From assembly GCA_964036195.1 (NCBI GenBank), contig OZ038457.1:12923147-12987146 (forward strand): 64,000 nt of DNA, read 5' to 3'. Positions 54,301 to 64,000 of the stretch are shown here, in pieces (the first letter of the stretch is position 1; each line of letters starts with the position of its first letter). The DNA is from Sphaerolaimus hirsutus (taxonomy: Eukaryota > Nematoda > Chromadorea > Monhysterida > Sphaerolaimidae). The translations under genes were made by a program, and so were the position numbers. The notes under the pieces were generated by a model, which did no database searches, was not told the origin of the DNA, and saw only the letters and a program-made list of their open reading frames with translations.

Positions 54301-56548
54301 ACAGACAATTCATCAGCTTGTTGTCCTTCACTGTCATGTGGTCCAAACTGGCGCCTGGCAGCCGAATATCGGACCACAATAACAGATGCCAGTCTGCATG
54401 CGACCGCGCCCTGTTCCACGATTCCGACGCGGCCCATTGAAAGTGCACCCAGGGCGGCGGATTGACGCTCACGGGAGGACTGGAATTTGGGTAGACATTG
54501 CGACCATTTGCGCAAAGCTTTGGGTTATGGGCCCACACACACACTAGTTGACATCGCAAATTCGTCACAGTTCGAATGTCAACTAAAAACACAAAATATT
54601 TTTCAACTTTAAAAAAGCATAAAACTTAACAGAAACGATGACAATTGTGTCAACCTCTAGCACATAGGAAAGTTGAAATTACATATTTGACCAAAATTTG
54701 GTTTAATTAAGTTGACACGAATTTTGATGGCAACTATAGTGTAGACCCATCCGGGCGCGCCAACCTTTGCTGAGGTGACGTAACGGCCATCGGCAGTCAC
54801 GTCGCCACTTCGATTGAGAAGGCACCAGCGAGGCACCCGGTAGTTCACGAACATCAGCCAACTGAGAGTGAATCACAACGCAGGGTACACGCAAGCTTAT
54901 TTGCATATGCCAAAACTAATTATTATTTTCAAAATCGAAATTATGCAGTTAAAGCTTTTTAATTTGCGAGGTAGCGTTTGCAAGCGTGGTGTTGAAAATA
55001 TAATTAGCCGATTTTGCATAGCCGGTTTACGTATTCAAAGCAGCAAACTTGCCCGTTATCGACCGCATTCCAGCCGGCTTTCTCGCCCATATCGCCGACA
55101 ATGACACCAGGCGGCGACTTCAAAGTCACCATATCTCTTATTTGCACTACAAAACAGTGTGTCCCGTGGCATTGCTGCTGCTTTGTGGAGTGGTCGCGAG
55201 TATACAGCTGCAAGTAGACGCACGCGTGTGTCGCGTATTGGCCTGCATGGTAAATTGAGAGTTGATTTGGTCTGAATGAATGCCCTCAAGCCTAGCCGTT
55301 TGAGATGTCAAGTTGACATTGTCAACTCACCCATGTTGCCCACCCATGCCTTGGCAGCTCTAAAATCGGGACTGTTCAAAACGAACTCCTCAGTTTCTGC
55401 ATCATAAACGGCCTCCGATCGAATGGCTTTGGAGTTTGAGCCGTGCGAAAACTCCGTCAATGCGAAACAACCGAAAAGCTCAAAGTTTTGCGCTTTCTCG
55501 GCGATTTCCCTCTGGCGATCAGTGCCCATCATGCGGACGGTGTTCGTGAAAACCTTCGATTGTAAGGTCGCCGGTAACATCAAATACCATATTACCCCCA
55601 GGAGGTTTATTATTTCGCCAACAAATTTTCAGGGGGGTTAATTAGAGGGGGTCTATTTTTGCGAAATTCCACATACTCCGACAGCGAAAAATCAAACAAT
55701 TACATAGAGTTGTGTTTATAGACGTATATAACTTTACCTACGCATAAACCCTGCCCTAACGTCACCCAGCCATTGATTTCAACGTGTGTTCTGCATCATA
55801 CAGATCACAAAGTGCGGTATTTGTCGTGTACATTATTTTTAAACTCAATTTGGGTGGGGCTTTTTCGGGGGGGGGGGGGGTGTTGTTATTTTCCCAGCAA
55901 AATTTTAGGGGTCATTTCGAGGGGGGTTAATTCGAGGTAATACGGTAGACAATCTCTTGCACAAAGAAAGAAACAATTTAAAAATTGCACAGCACCTGTG
56001 TGTGCAGAACATATTTAGCCAACAGTTGCATGTCGTACATCGCCAGCGCCTCGCTCAGCCAGTGTTCCCTTAGGAGCTGAATGTCAAATGAAGCATTCGA
56101 TTGGTCAATGAAGTTATTTCACCAAAATACTTGTCGAATGACAAACATCGGAAGAAATTTCCCACAGATCCTTGTAGACGACAAGCTTCTGCCACTTTTT
56201 GAAGGTGGCGCTGCGCAGTTCGCTCGCGGGCAGAGTGACATTGTTGTCGCGTGCAAACGTGTTGTCGTTGGATAACGTCCGGAACACGACATCCTGCAGC
56301 GGGAATCAATTGGTTCAAATCAACGGCAATGACAACAACAACGACAACGCGTTCCGATACACATTTGCCCGCAAAAACTCTGAAACGATTCCAACCATAA
56401 ATTGTATTTTATCATCTGAGTCAAAATAGCGTTTTAGGGCGGCCCAATCGAAGCTGGCTTGTCGTCGAAAGGGGGTCAAGTCGCCCGGTGTGACTTCAGC
56501 CAGAATTGTCTCTACCGATCTTTCGGCTGGCACGCGCATTTCGGACAT
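51339..56548 (-). CDS. ACOX3: Peroxisomal acyl-CoA oxidase, ACOX3 type
   Basis: Fourteen exons: 56548-56363, 56293-56123, 56076-55996, 55553-55331, 55242-55053, 54861-54765, 54479-54282, 54146-54024, 53829-53720, 52780-52647, 52575-52474, 52411-52257, 52188-52056, 51592-51339. They join in frame to 718 residues, against about 700 for the family. The protein would catalyse the FAD-dependent first step of peroxisomal beta-oxidation, making trans-2-enoyl-CoA and H2O2; ACOX3 prefers branched-chain substrates. Visible signatures: GCFALTEFSHGSN (174-186), QCHGTHCFVVQIRD, VGDMGEK, MGRVGI, RYSAARRQFGP, EACGGHG (454-460), and FEGEN with likely catalytic Glu481. The C-terminus AKM fits the PTS1 consensus. 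The start MSEMRV was chosen because homology begins soon after it and the upstream frame is not protein-like. Introns hold MITEs of families C, F and G. The intron after 55053 is GC-AG. The exon 8 end could be 54024 or 54027. Confidence 0.95.
51680..51945. mobile_element. GCGCC-rich hAT-like MITE (family G), reference copy
   Basis: Ends TAGTGATATAAAAAGCGCC and GCGCTTTTTCATGACTA, flanked by an exact 8-bp duplication ttggcatc (51672-51679, 51946-51953). It lies in the last ACOX3 intron. Confidence 0.85.
53097..53653. mobile_element. foldback element in an ACOX3 intron
   Basis: Arms of about 250 bp are inverted: GGGTGGCCCACGTCAGGCGC at the left end, GCGGCTGACGTGGGCCACCC at the right. AAAAATGTACCCCATTTGTT and AACAAATGGGGTACATTTAT occur within the arms. 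No ORF. It fills most of the intron 52781-53719. Confidence 0.7.
54529..54748. mobile_element. Tourist-like MITE (family F)
   Basis: Ends GGGCCCACACACACACTAG and CTATAGTGTAGACCC, with GTTGACAT/GTTGACAC inward. In the ACOX3 intron 54480-54764, ending 17 bp from the donor of exon 6. Confidence 0.6.
55589..55946. mobile_element. TA-flanked MITE (family C)
   Basis: Ends TACCATATTACCCCC and TTAATTCGAGGTAATACGGTA with G-run interior. In the ACOX3 intron 55554-55995. Confidence 0.6.
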
Positions 56549-56641
56549 TTTTCGGCTGTTAGAGCGTAGTAAAATACGGAATGCAAGCAAAAAGGAAAAC
56601 TGATAACCATTGGCACTTGACCAAAACTTTTTTCGAAACAC

Positions 56642-57126
56642 AAAATGATGTCAACATTATTTTATACGATTTATTAAAACAGTAAAAAGCTTAATTTTTT
56701 AGATGTACATATAATATCAGACACTCGGTTTGTACAAAATCTGGCGATTAAAATAGCTACTGTAGTGCTATTGTCAGGTGCATGGTTGGCGCACTTTAGT
56801 TCCACATGTTTTTACTATCGTTTCTCTCGTGCAGCGAATTACGACTCTGTTCTCTATAATTCTTTACTTTTCACGTTTTATCCAAATGCGAACTCCCGAG
56901 AAAAAAAATAGAGCGACTACATAGCGCAGAAGTCTATGGCTCTGTAATGACTAACCTTACCTTTGAGCGACTCGTTTGGGATGGTGCCAAGACACTGTAA
57001 CGTTGTATATTGAAAATGTAAAAAGCTTAACAAAAGTTGCCAAAGCGACCAAATTGGCACCAGACTTATTCATGCTCATGCGTTGGAATTAAAAGAATTC
57101 TACTGACTATTTTCTAGGAAAATTCA
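56642..57126. other. ACOX3 upstream region
   Basis: AT-rich. No TATA box in a convincing position and no exon was seen. Confidence 0.4.
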
Positions 57127-57340
57127 CTATTTTGGGCTTAAGCTTAGGCTTAGGCTTAGGTAAAAAATTAGCCATACTAACCATTTTGAGCTTAGCCCTA
57201 CTAACCATTTTAAGCTTAGCCCTACTAACCATTTTAAGCTTAGCCCCACTAACCATTTTAAGCTAGCCCTACTAACCATTTTAAGCTTAGCCCTACTAAC
57301 CATTTTAAGCTTAGGGCAATGAACCATTTTAAAAATGGCT
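57127..57340. repeat. 24-bp minisatellite
   Basis: About eight units of AGCTTAGCCCTACTAACCAT TTTA. Frames through it are artefacts. Confidence 0.85.
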
Positions 57341-57344
57341 TAAA

Positions 57345-57915
57345 TAGGTAGTGGTAAAGTCAAATGTCAAATGTAAAGTGAAGTGTCAAATGTAAAGTAA
57401 AGTGTCTATTGTGTATCCAAATCTTTTATTTTTGTATCCAAATCTTATGTTTTTGTATCCAAATCTTACTTTTCGAAATAAGATTTGGATACAAAAACAT
57501 AAGATTTGGATATGAAAAATAAGATTTGGATACACAATTGACACTTGACTTTACATTTGACACTTACTTTACATTTGACTTTGCATTTGACCTTACATTT
57601 GACACTTTTCTTTACATTTCACATTTGACTTTACATTTGACACTTTACTTTACATTTTACATTTGACTTTGCATTTGACTTCACATTTGACTCTTTTCTT
57701 TACATTTCACATTTGACTTTACATTTGACACTTTACTCTTTATTTTACATTTCACATTTGACTTTGCATTTGATCTTCCATTGACACTTTTCTTTACATT
57801 TCACATTTGACTTTACATTTGACACTTTACTCTTTATTTTACATTTCACATTTGACTTTGCATTTGATCTTCCATTTGACACTTTACTTTACACTTTAAT
57901 GGGCTTGGGATTGCT
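57345..57915. repeat. family H MITE with expanded internal repeats
   Basis: Tandem ACATTTGACACTTTACTTT and ACATTTCACATTTGACTTT units, a palindrome of ATCCAAATCTTATGTTTTTG and its inverse (57415-57535), and a right end TTAATGGGCTTGGGATTGC like other family H ends. Confidence 0.6.
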
Positions 57916-57920
57916 ACCAG

Positions 57921-58017
57921 GTTGTTTTTACCCAACTGTATCAAGGTAACTACCACAGTGGTGATAAATAATATCACCACTATGGTAGTTACCTTGATAC
58001 AGTTGGGCAAAAACAAT
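57921..58017. repeat. 46-bp-arm near-perfect palindrome
   Basis: Arms 57921-57966 and 57972-58017 match inversely at 43 of 46 positions around a 5-base loop (aataa). The core includes CAACTGTATCAAGGTAACTA and its complement. Confidence 0.85.
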
Positions 58018-58155
58018 GTTGCCAAACCCGCGAGGTACAGAGCCAGCTAGAGCCAATTCCAGACCACAGCAAACATGTCCAAACAGAGCCAGCTGGTGCC
58101 TGCAGGCTCCGCCCACTCTGTTAGTGTAACTGCTCTAACCTCTGTCACCCACCCA

Positions 58156-58162
58156 GTATAAA
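58156..58162 (+). promoter_or_regulatory. TATA box (candidate promoter)
   Basis: TATAAAA in the context CCCAGTATAAAACCAGCTCC, with a GC-richer region downstream and the YIPF3 exons from 58908. It could drive the YIPF3 gene or be the promoter of a solo LTR starting near 58016. No second LTR copy is present to test that. Confidence 0.35.
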
Positions 58163-58907
58163 ACCAGCTCCCTAGACAGCCAGAGCTCAAGTCAGACCCA
58201 CTTGGGTCTGCACCTAGACTCAATATAGGGTTCTACCTCCTATATTGGGATTGTATTTTTATGTAGGGGGTGTTCCCGACCAGTGGCCCCCGGTGCATAG
58301 GATGGGGCGACCAGCCGTGGTCGTGTGTCCAATTTTTTGGTCACATGATTGCGACAGTGGTTGCGCGTTTTGTCTTTTAGATAAAACGCGTAAGTCGCTT
58401 TTGGTAAATTGCCCACCTAGTAATAAGAAAAAGGTAAGGTTAGTAATGTTAGAGCCGAAGTCTATCCGCGCGTGATGGATCCGCCTCCTGAGCTGTCGAC
58501 ATCCCCATTCACCAGCCAAGGCGATGTCCGCTATGGGTCGGTTTGGGTGGTCACATTGGATTGTACCATTGCTGCTTCCTTTGTTATTTGTGTTTGGGGC
58601 TCAGTGGTGATTGGTACGAGACTTGGCATTGTGCCAATACGCCACGTTGAACGTTCGCAGCCAACCGAGTGGACATTGGCGACGCCGGAGCAGGGATGAG
58701 ACTGCGAACACAGCTGAGAGACGAGACGAGCCGCCCGCCGATATGCAAGGGCATATGGCGCAAATGGTGCCTAGTGAACTTTCTTCTTCATGGAAATTCT
58801 AAACTGGAAGTGAATGGACTTATAATTTCGCATCATCTCAAATAAATTAGCGCAATTTAGTGGTGTTTCTATCAAATTCTCCAAACGCACCAGTGTCCCT
58901 ACCGTAG

Positions 58908-61900
58908 GTTTGGTCCGCCGGCAGCGCGCAGGTGCAAAAAGCCGTGCACACCTACGGCAGGATCGATTTATTCCGGCCTTACTTTGATGTCCAGCCGCAA
59001 CAGGTCCGCGCCCGATTGATACAGGCTTTCATACCTAAACGACCGAGTCAGATGCAGGTAATTTTTTTCTGACAAATGTTTTTTTTGTGTGCTGAATGTG
59101 TGTATTGAGTGATCAGTCAGTTCCTATAATTTTTTGGCAGCCACCTAACGATCTCTACGGGCCACTGATGTTGATTTTCACACTGGTCGCATTGTTGCTG
59201 TTGCATATGAAATCATCATCGTTCACAGTGGTACGTGTGCATAGCTTTCATAACATAGACACCTGACTTTAGAGTAGGACCACTTCAAACAGGCTATCAC
59301 ATTATGGGTACCTGCAGATCCGGGTATGCCAGGGCAAAGTTCCCGTTGTTAATTCCTTTTTCGGATTCAGGATTTGGATACATACAGAATTTTTATACTG
59401 AATGTACTGTACTGTACGACAACCCCAGGGGTCGCTGAGTTTCAAAAAGGTATACAATCCGGGGAATGTACGGCTAAGGGGGGGCGATTTTGCCTACAAC
59501 GACGCCAGGGTCGCTGATGCCAGCAGACTGTCGCTTTTACAGCTATCCTACGGTGCATGAATATCAAGGGAACTTTTCATACGTTTGTACAGAATTGCAT
59601 GAATATCAAGGGAACTTTTCATACGTTTGTACGGAATCAAACTGCACGTGGCGCGACCGCTAAAGTGGAACTGCACGCGTGCAGTTTTTATACTTAAGCC
59701 CAGTTAACAGCGAGTTTGTTAACTGAGCTGTGGCGCAGTGCGTGAGCTCGCGCTTCCCGCGCGAGAGGTCCTGGGTTCGTTCCCGGGGCCTGAGAGGTCC
59801 TGGGTTTTCTCCCAGGGCCACTTCTCTCGTTCCCCGTGCCACTCTCCTCCCTCAGCACCGATGATTACACACGTCGGTGCTGGCAGGCCGCCGTCTAGCC
59901 TTCCAGACCGACCGTCCAACTGCCCTTCAAACATAACTTGGAAAAACGTTTCAGCAAAATGGAACGTTAATGGGTACTGCGCTGCTCACCTGCTTTGGCT
60001 ACTGGGGAATCGTGGGAATGGGGCTGTATTTGTTCCTGTATATTTTCGTAGCCAATGCTCTGCCGTTGGTACAGGTGCTCAGCGTGCTGGTAAGTTCCTG
60101 TTTGTCAAAATCGTTAAAGTATTCACATTGGCTTTTTTATAAATGATTGTGAGTAGGGTTCAAACGGAATCCCGACCATAGCTGAAATCGAGGGTAGCAT
60201 TTCGAACGGGGGGGGGGGTCGGCCTGCCGGCACGTGTTTATATCTCGGGAACCGCTCGGTGAAAATTGTTGAAGTTTAAATATAATATGGTTTCAGGTCG
60301 GGGCTAATTACAAGTCCGAGGAAATTTCGCTACGATGCCCCAGACCGGAGATAGGGTGGGTCTATAAAAAGATGGTCATTTGCGAAATTTTTGGGTGACG
60401 CCCAGAACATGCAACTTTTGAACGTCAATATCTCGGATTTTAGTCATTAAACTTTTGAAACAATCACAAATGTTTGGAGAGTTCATTTCTGTGGTCAAAT
60501 CGGTGACATACAATTGTGTATATACCGATTTGGCCTAATTTCCGCTTGCAAAATTTCGGGCAAAATTATTTTATGGACATGCTATCATATACACTTGATC
60601 GCGAGAAACATACCCATACCGAAAGAATGAGATCGATATCTCTATCCGATCAAAAGTTATAGCACTTTAAACTTCCGCCTACCATCCCTATAAATGACTG
60701 CATGAAGAAAAATGCATGGAACTTTAAAACGCCATTTCTCGGCCATTTTTCAACCGATTTTGACCAACAAATACTTAAAATGATCAGAATAAACAGGAGA
60801 TTACATTTTCATTCTCAGATTATTCTTTATGAATTTTCATCATGACAATTTCATACAAGAGTTTGCATTATTTTGTTGTGTGGGGAATCTGAAGTAATGT
60901 ATAGATAATCCGAGGATGATAATGTAATTCCCAGGTTATTCTGATCATTTTAAGTGTTTGTTAATCAAAATCGGCTGACAAATGGCCGAGAAATGGTGTT
61001 TTAAAGTTCCATGCATTTTTCTTCATGAGGTCATTTATAGGAATGGTAGGCGGAAGTTTAAAGCGCTATAACTTTTGATCGGGGAGAGATATCGATCTCA
61101 TTCTTTCGGTATGGTGTTTCTCGCGATCAAGTGTATATGATAGCATGCCCAAAACAAATAATTTTGCCCGAAATTTTGCAAGCGGAAATTGGGCCAAATC
61201 AGTATATGCACAATTGTATGTCACCGATTTGATCACAGAAATGAACTCTCCAAACATTTGTGATTGTTTTAAAAGTTTAATGACTAAAATCGGTTCACAA
61301 AAAGCCGAGATATTGATGTTCAAAAGTTTCATGTTCTGGGCGTCACCCAAAAATTTCGCAAATGACCATCTTTTTATAGACCCACTCTATCTCTGGTCTG
61401 GGGCATCGTAGCGAAATTTCCTCGGACTTGTGATTAGCCCCGACCTGAAACCATATTATATAAAAAAATCAACAATTTTCACCGAGCGGTTCCCGAGATA
61501 TAAACACGTGCCGGCAGGCCGACCCCCCCTCGAAATGCTACCCTCGATTTCAGCTTTGATCCCGACCCCAACCCCTAAACATGAATCCCGATACCGAAAT
61601 CTCAAAATATGAAAACTGATTCCGAAGCCCCGATCCCTAAAACTAAAAGACAACCCCTAGCTTGAAAAGTCAATCCCGTTTGACCCTAAGCTAAGTGTCA
61701 ATGGGTGATATGATGAAATTCGTTGACGCAGGGCTACGGGCTGGTGGGTCACTGCGTGGTCATACTGCTCACGGCTGTGTTCCACCCTGTGCACTCGCAC
61801 ATGTTTTTTCTGCTCATCACAGCCGTGTTTTGTGGACTCACTGTTGTGAGAATGGTGAGTTCTCGTTGGTAACTGGAAACTGGAAATGAAACTATTGAGG

Positions 61901-62429
61901 GTGTTTACGAGTATTTACTGCAGACCAAGAAGTGTAAGATGCAGTTTTTTGCATCAGCTTCGAATGCAAAAAAATTCGATTCCGTTTATTTACTATAGAT
62001 GCTACGGTCATTATCATTGGTCGCTCTGCCCCCACGCGAGATGTCGCCTTGGCAGTGCGCATGTTAAACTATTTTTTTGGTTTTCTGGTTTCGATGGGCG
62101 GGTTTTTGTTAAAAAAACCTTTGGAAAATCCCAGGCCATCCCTAGTACATACGTTGCACATCGATAATCTAATAATAATTAATAATGTAATAACATTGAA
62201 CTCAATTTTGCAGGTAATATTCTTTGCATCGAAAGCCCGCGACCGCGTGCACAAACTAGTTATCACTGCTGCATTGACCGTTGTGCATTTTGCTTTTCTC
62301 ACCTACTTGCATTTCGCGTTTGAATCGATTGTAGAAGGTTGGTTCATTTTTTCCACATGGCTTCCAAGCTCAATAGGCTCGAAATACGGATACAGAGTTG
62401 TTCAAAGTATTGAACTTTTTCCAAAGTAA
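58908..62429 (+). CDS. YIPF3: YIPF3-type Golgi membrane protein (N-terminus not resolved)
   Basis: Five in-phase exons: 58908-59057, 59141-59230, 59955-60089, 61732-61854, 62214-62429; all internal introns are GT-AG and phase 0. The peptide has RIDLFRPYFDVQPQQVRARL, the family signature before the membrane domain, then DLYGPLMLIFTLVALLLLH, NGTLMGTAL, GYGLVGHCVV, HMFFLLITAVFCGL and FLTYLHFAFESIVEG, about five membrane segments. YIPF3 is a Yip1-family protein that pairs with YIPF4 in the Golgi and supports its structure. The N-terminal acidic region is missing. Candidates are an exon ending at 58433 with donor GTAAGG (phase 0) or one starting ATG 58475. After VEG the frame runs on to TAA 62427-62429, the last 12 codons lying in a MITE. 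A donor at 62338 (GTTGGT) is the alternative. Confidence 0.88.
59554..59637. repeat. 42-bp tandem duplication
   Basis: TGCATGAATATCAAGGGAAC TTTTCATACG... occurs twice head to tail with one base difference. In a YIPF3 intron. Confidence 0.85.
59724..59940 (+). mobile_element. tRNA-derived SINE-like element
   Basis: An A box (TGGCGCAGTGC, from 59731) and B box (GGTTCGTTCCC, 59774-59784) are correctly spaced, with a CTCGCG/CGCGAG anticodon-type stem (loop CTTCCCG) and a CTGGG/CCCGG T stem. The acceptor ends do not pair and the T loop lacks its conserved A, so this is not a working tRNA. A second GGTCCTGGGTTTTCTCCCAGG hairpin follows. The right end is uncertain. Confidence 0.5.
60156..61686. mobile_element. 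1.5-kb foldback element in a YIPF3 intron
   Basis: Two inverted arms of about 650-700 bp (60175-60850 and 60890-61560) meet at a short centre. Outer ends are GGGTTCAAACGG and CCGTTTGACCC, flanked by TA (60154-60155, 61687-61688). Shared arm motifs include GGGTGACGCCCAGAACATG and its complement CATGTTCTGGGCGTCACCC. No ORF of note. Confidence 0.75.
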
Positions 62430-63197
62430 ACGGAAACGTAAAGTATTTTATTTTTACTCACCCCGAGTACAGAAAACGTAAAGTAATTTTTTTACTTTTA
62501 CACTGCATAAAATATTGGTAAACGTAAATACCAGTGTTTTTCGCGGAGAAAACGTAAAAGCTAGCATTTTTTCGATTTTGTACTCAAGTAAACATGAAAG
62601 TGAGTAGAAGCAAAAGTGAGAGTCGCCGCTTTCCCTACCCGCCGCTACTTCGATTATTTTTCACAGCCATTTCAATTTTTTTAAATCGTTTTTGCTTGTT
62701 ATGCACCCCAGACATTTATCTGAATTACGTTTTCTGTACATGCGTACTTTCATAAAGTGAGTACCGGTATTTTTTTAGGGAGGAAACGTAAACGTAATTT
62801 ACGCAGTACTCGAGTATAAATACATATTTTCGAGTAAACGTAAATACGTTTTAGCAACTACCGTATATCCTTGAGTAAGACTTGAATATCTCCCCACCCT
62901 TGAATAACTCCCCCCTCTGTGATAGGTGGAAAATTTTTTAGTCATATCAAATAACAATCAATTAAGTCAGACAGACCAAAAAAAGGTACGCCTGTGCTGC
63001 AATGTAGTGCAGTGTGTGAAATGAAAAATTTAAAACAATATTAGACTACAGCAGCGACAACGTATACATAAGGTAATTCTGAGGAAAGAATAACCCCCCC
63101 CCCCCTGAAAAACTCCCCACCCTTGAATAACTCCGCCCTCAAAACCTCTGATGAAAAAATAACTCTCCGGGGGTATTTTTCGAGGATATACGGTATG
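62393..63197. mobile_element. hAT-like MITE (family A), interrupted
   Basis: Starts CAGAGTTGTT. Its right end AGCAACTATG is split after AGCAACTA (62860) by a family B MITE and finishes with TG at 63196-63197. The exact 8-bp duplication tacggata flanks the whole unit (62385-62392, 63198-63205). Confidence 0.8.
62861..63193. mobile_element. TA-flanked MITE (family B), nested
   Basis: Ends CCGTATATCCTTGAGTAAG and TTTTCGAGGATATACGG with TA on each side (62859-62860, 63194-63195). The site was TA inside the family A terminus. Confidence 0.8.
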
Positions 63198-63205
63198 TAC
63201 GGATA

Positions 63206-64000
63206 GAAATCTTAGGCGCCCTAGGCGTCCAGGCTTGCCGGTACTCTCCAAGTGGTAGGAACAATTAATATAATCTTGGAAAATTTCTCAAAATGAAGAT
63301 ATAATCAAATCTATCAGAAGCCTAGCAGGGTTAACATTTGAAGATGAGGCAGATTTTTTAAGCATCAGAAAGTAATAAAAAATTCTTATTGTTATACATT
63401 CTTTTTTTCTACAATATCCGACTGAAATGACTTCCTGTAATAAATACAGTCAATATTCTTGAGTAATTGTTCATATGAGAGAGCATGATGCCATTTTTTT
63501 GCAAATCTGTTTTGCATAGGCTCGTTGAATGCCATCGATCTAAATTTCAGAACTCGATGAAGTACTGCAGGATAAAACCAGTGATGCACAGCAACTTTTC
63601 ACGATTGAGATGTCCGGATTATCCGTTAGCAGTGTACTGAGTGTATGAAATATTGAATGGTGGTTTTCGTTGTGTTTCACCACTAAATATTTTCTGTGAA
63701 ATCTTGCATTGTATTTAGGAGATTGAAAAGCAAAACATTTGTGCCTGCATTTGGTTTACTGACATGGATTTACTGGGTTTCTTTCTGTCGTTTTTCTGCG
63801 GGAGCAGCGTTTTTACTGTTTGAGTGTAATATCTCCTGTGCGATGTTCATATAACACTGTATGTATTTATTTACCACATGCATTTGGCGCGTCAAATGAA
63901 TTGATTTGGTAGAAAAGTACGCTTTATTTATTGTGACATTTCGCATGAAACACGAAAATGTTCTGTTGAGCTATCCTTTCGATCTATTTGTAAGTTAACT
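63206..64000. other. no gene confirmed
   Basis: AT-rich. A minus-strand frame (63589-63392) reads MHHWFYPAVLHRVLKFRSMA... ending VEKKNV. Its composition is protein-like and a CTGCAG acceptor-like site lies inside it, so it could be an exon or transposase remnant, but I recognise nothing. Confidence 0.25.

Noticed and set aside
58016..58260. Solo LTR with TATA box
   Set aside because: There is a TATA and a plausible TG start, but no clear CA end, target duplication or second copy in the window.
59724..59790. A functional tRNA-Gly gene
   Set aside because: The anticodon loop could read TCC, but the acceptor stem does not pair and the T loop lacks the conserved A; better explained as a SINE head.
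62049..62213. Upstream part of the ORF containing the last YIPF3 exon
   Set aside because: A TTTTGCAG acceptor at 62213 and loss of similarity before it show that the exon starts at 62214.

Overview
The window is eukaryotic, AT-rich, intron-rich and packed with transposable elements. It most resembles a nematode, or a close relative such as a nematomorph. The strongest evidence is a minus-strand gene with a nematode cuticle-collagen layout: a type II membrane segment, an RHKR cleavage site, Gly-X-Y tracts and Cys-Pro interruptions. TTTTCAG-type 3' splice sites agree with this. Intron size and repeat load are far above Caenorhabditis, so an enoplean or mermithid-like lineage is possible, but I cannot name a species.

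Layout. Positions 1-76 look like the 3' end of a plus-strand gene. From 18759 down to 2347 lie six collagen exons (18759-11515) followed on the same strand by eleven exons encoding three tandem PEBP (phosphatidylethanolamine-binding protein) domains (8579-2347). All splice phases join into one 17-exon, 845-residue reading frame, so I propose a cuticle-collagen/PEBP fusion, which I regard as the main novelty here. A competing model ends the collagen at a TGA that overlaps the splice donor. A young gag-only LTR retrotransposon (9132-11484) sits in the junction intron. Only 90 bp upstream of the collagen ATG lies the last exon of another minus-strand gene (18850-18963), a spacing like that of nematode operons.

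Positions 19000-51300 hold no gene I can name. They contain MITE-like families (hAT-like with 8-bp target duplications, TA-flanked families ending TACCGTA, Tourist-like with 3-bp duplications), foldback minisatellites, and an 8-kb higher-order satellite array (30385-38110). A few coding-looking islands of unknown function are listed at low confidence.

Positions 51339-62429 hold two divergent, well-supported genes. A 14-exon peroxisomal acyl-CoA oxidase of the ACOX3 type (minus, 718 residues, C-terminal AKM targeting signal) uses one GC-AG intron. A YIPF3-type Golgi membrane protein (plus) has five recognised exons. Their shared upstream region carries a minisatellite, a 46-bp-arm palindrome and a TATAAAA box. 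The last YIPF3 exon reads into a hAT-like MITE that is itself interrupted by a TA-flanked MITE.

All gene models were built by hand from splice consensus, frame and family resemblance. Nothing was searched or computed.
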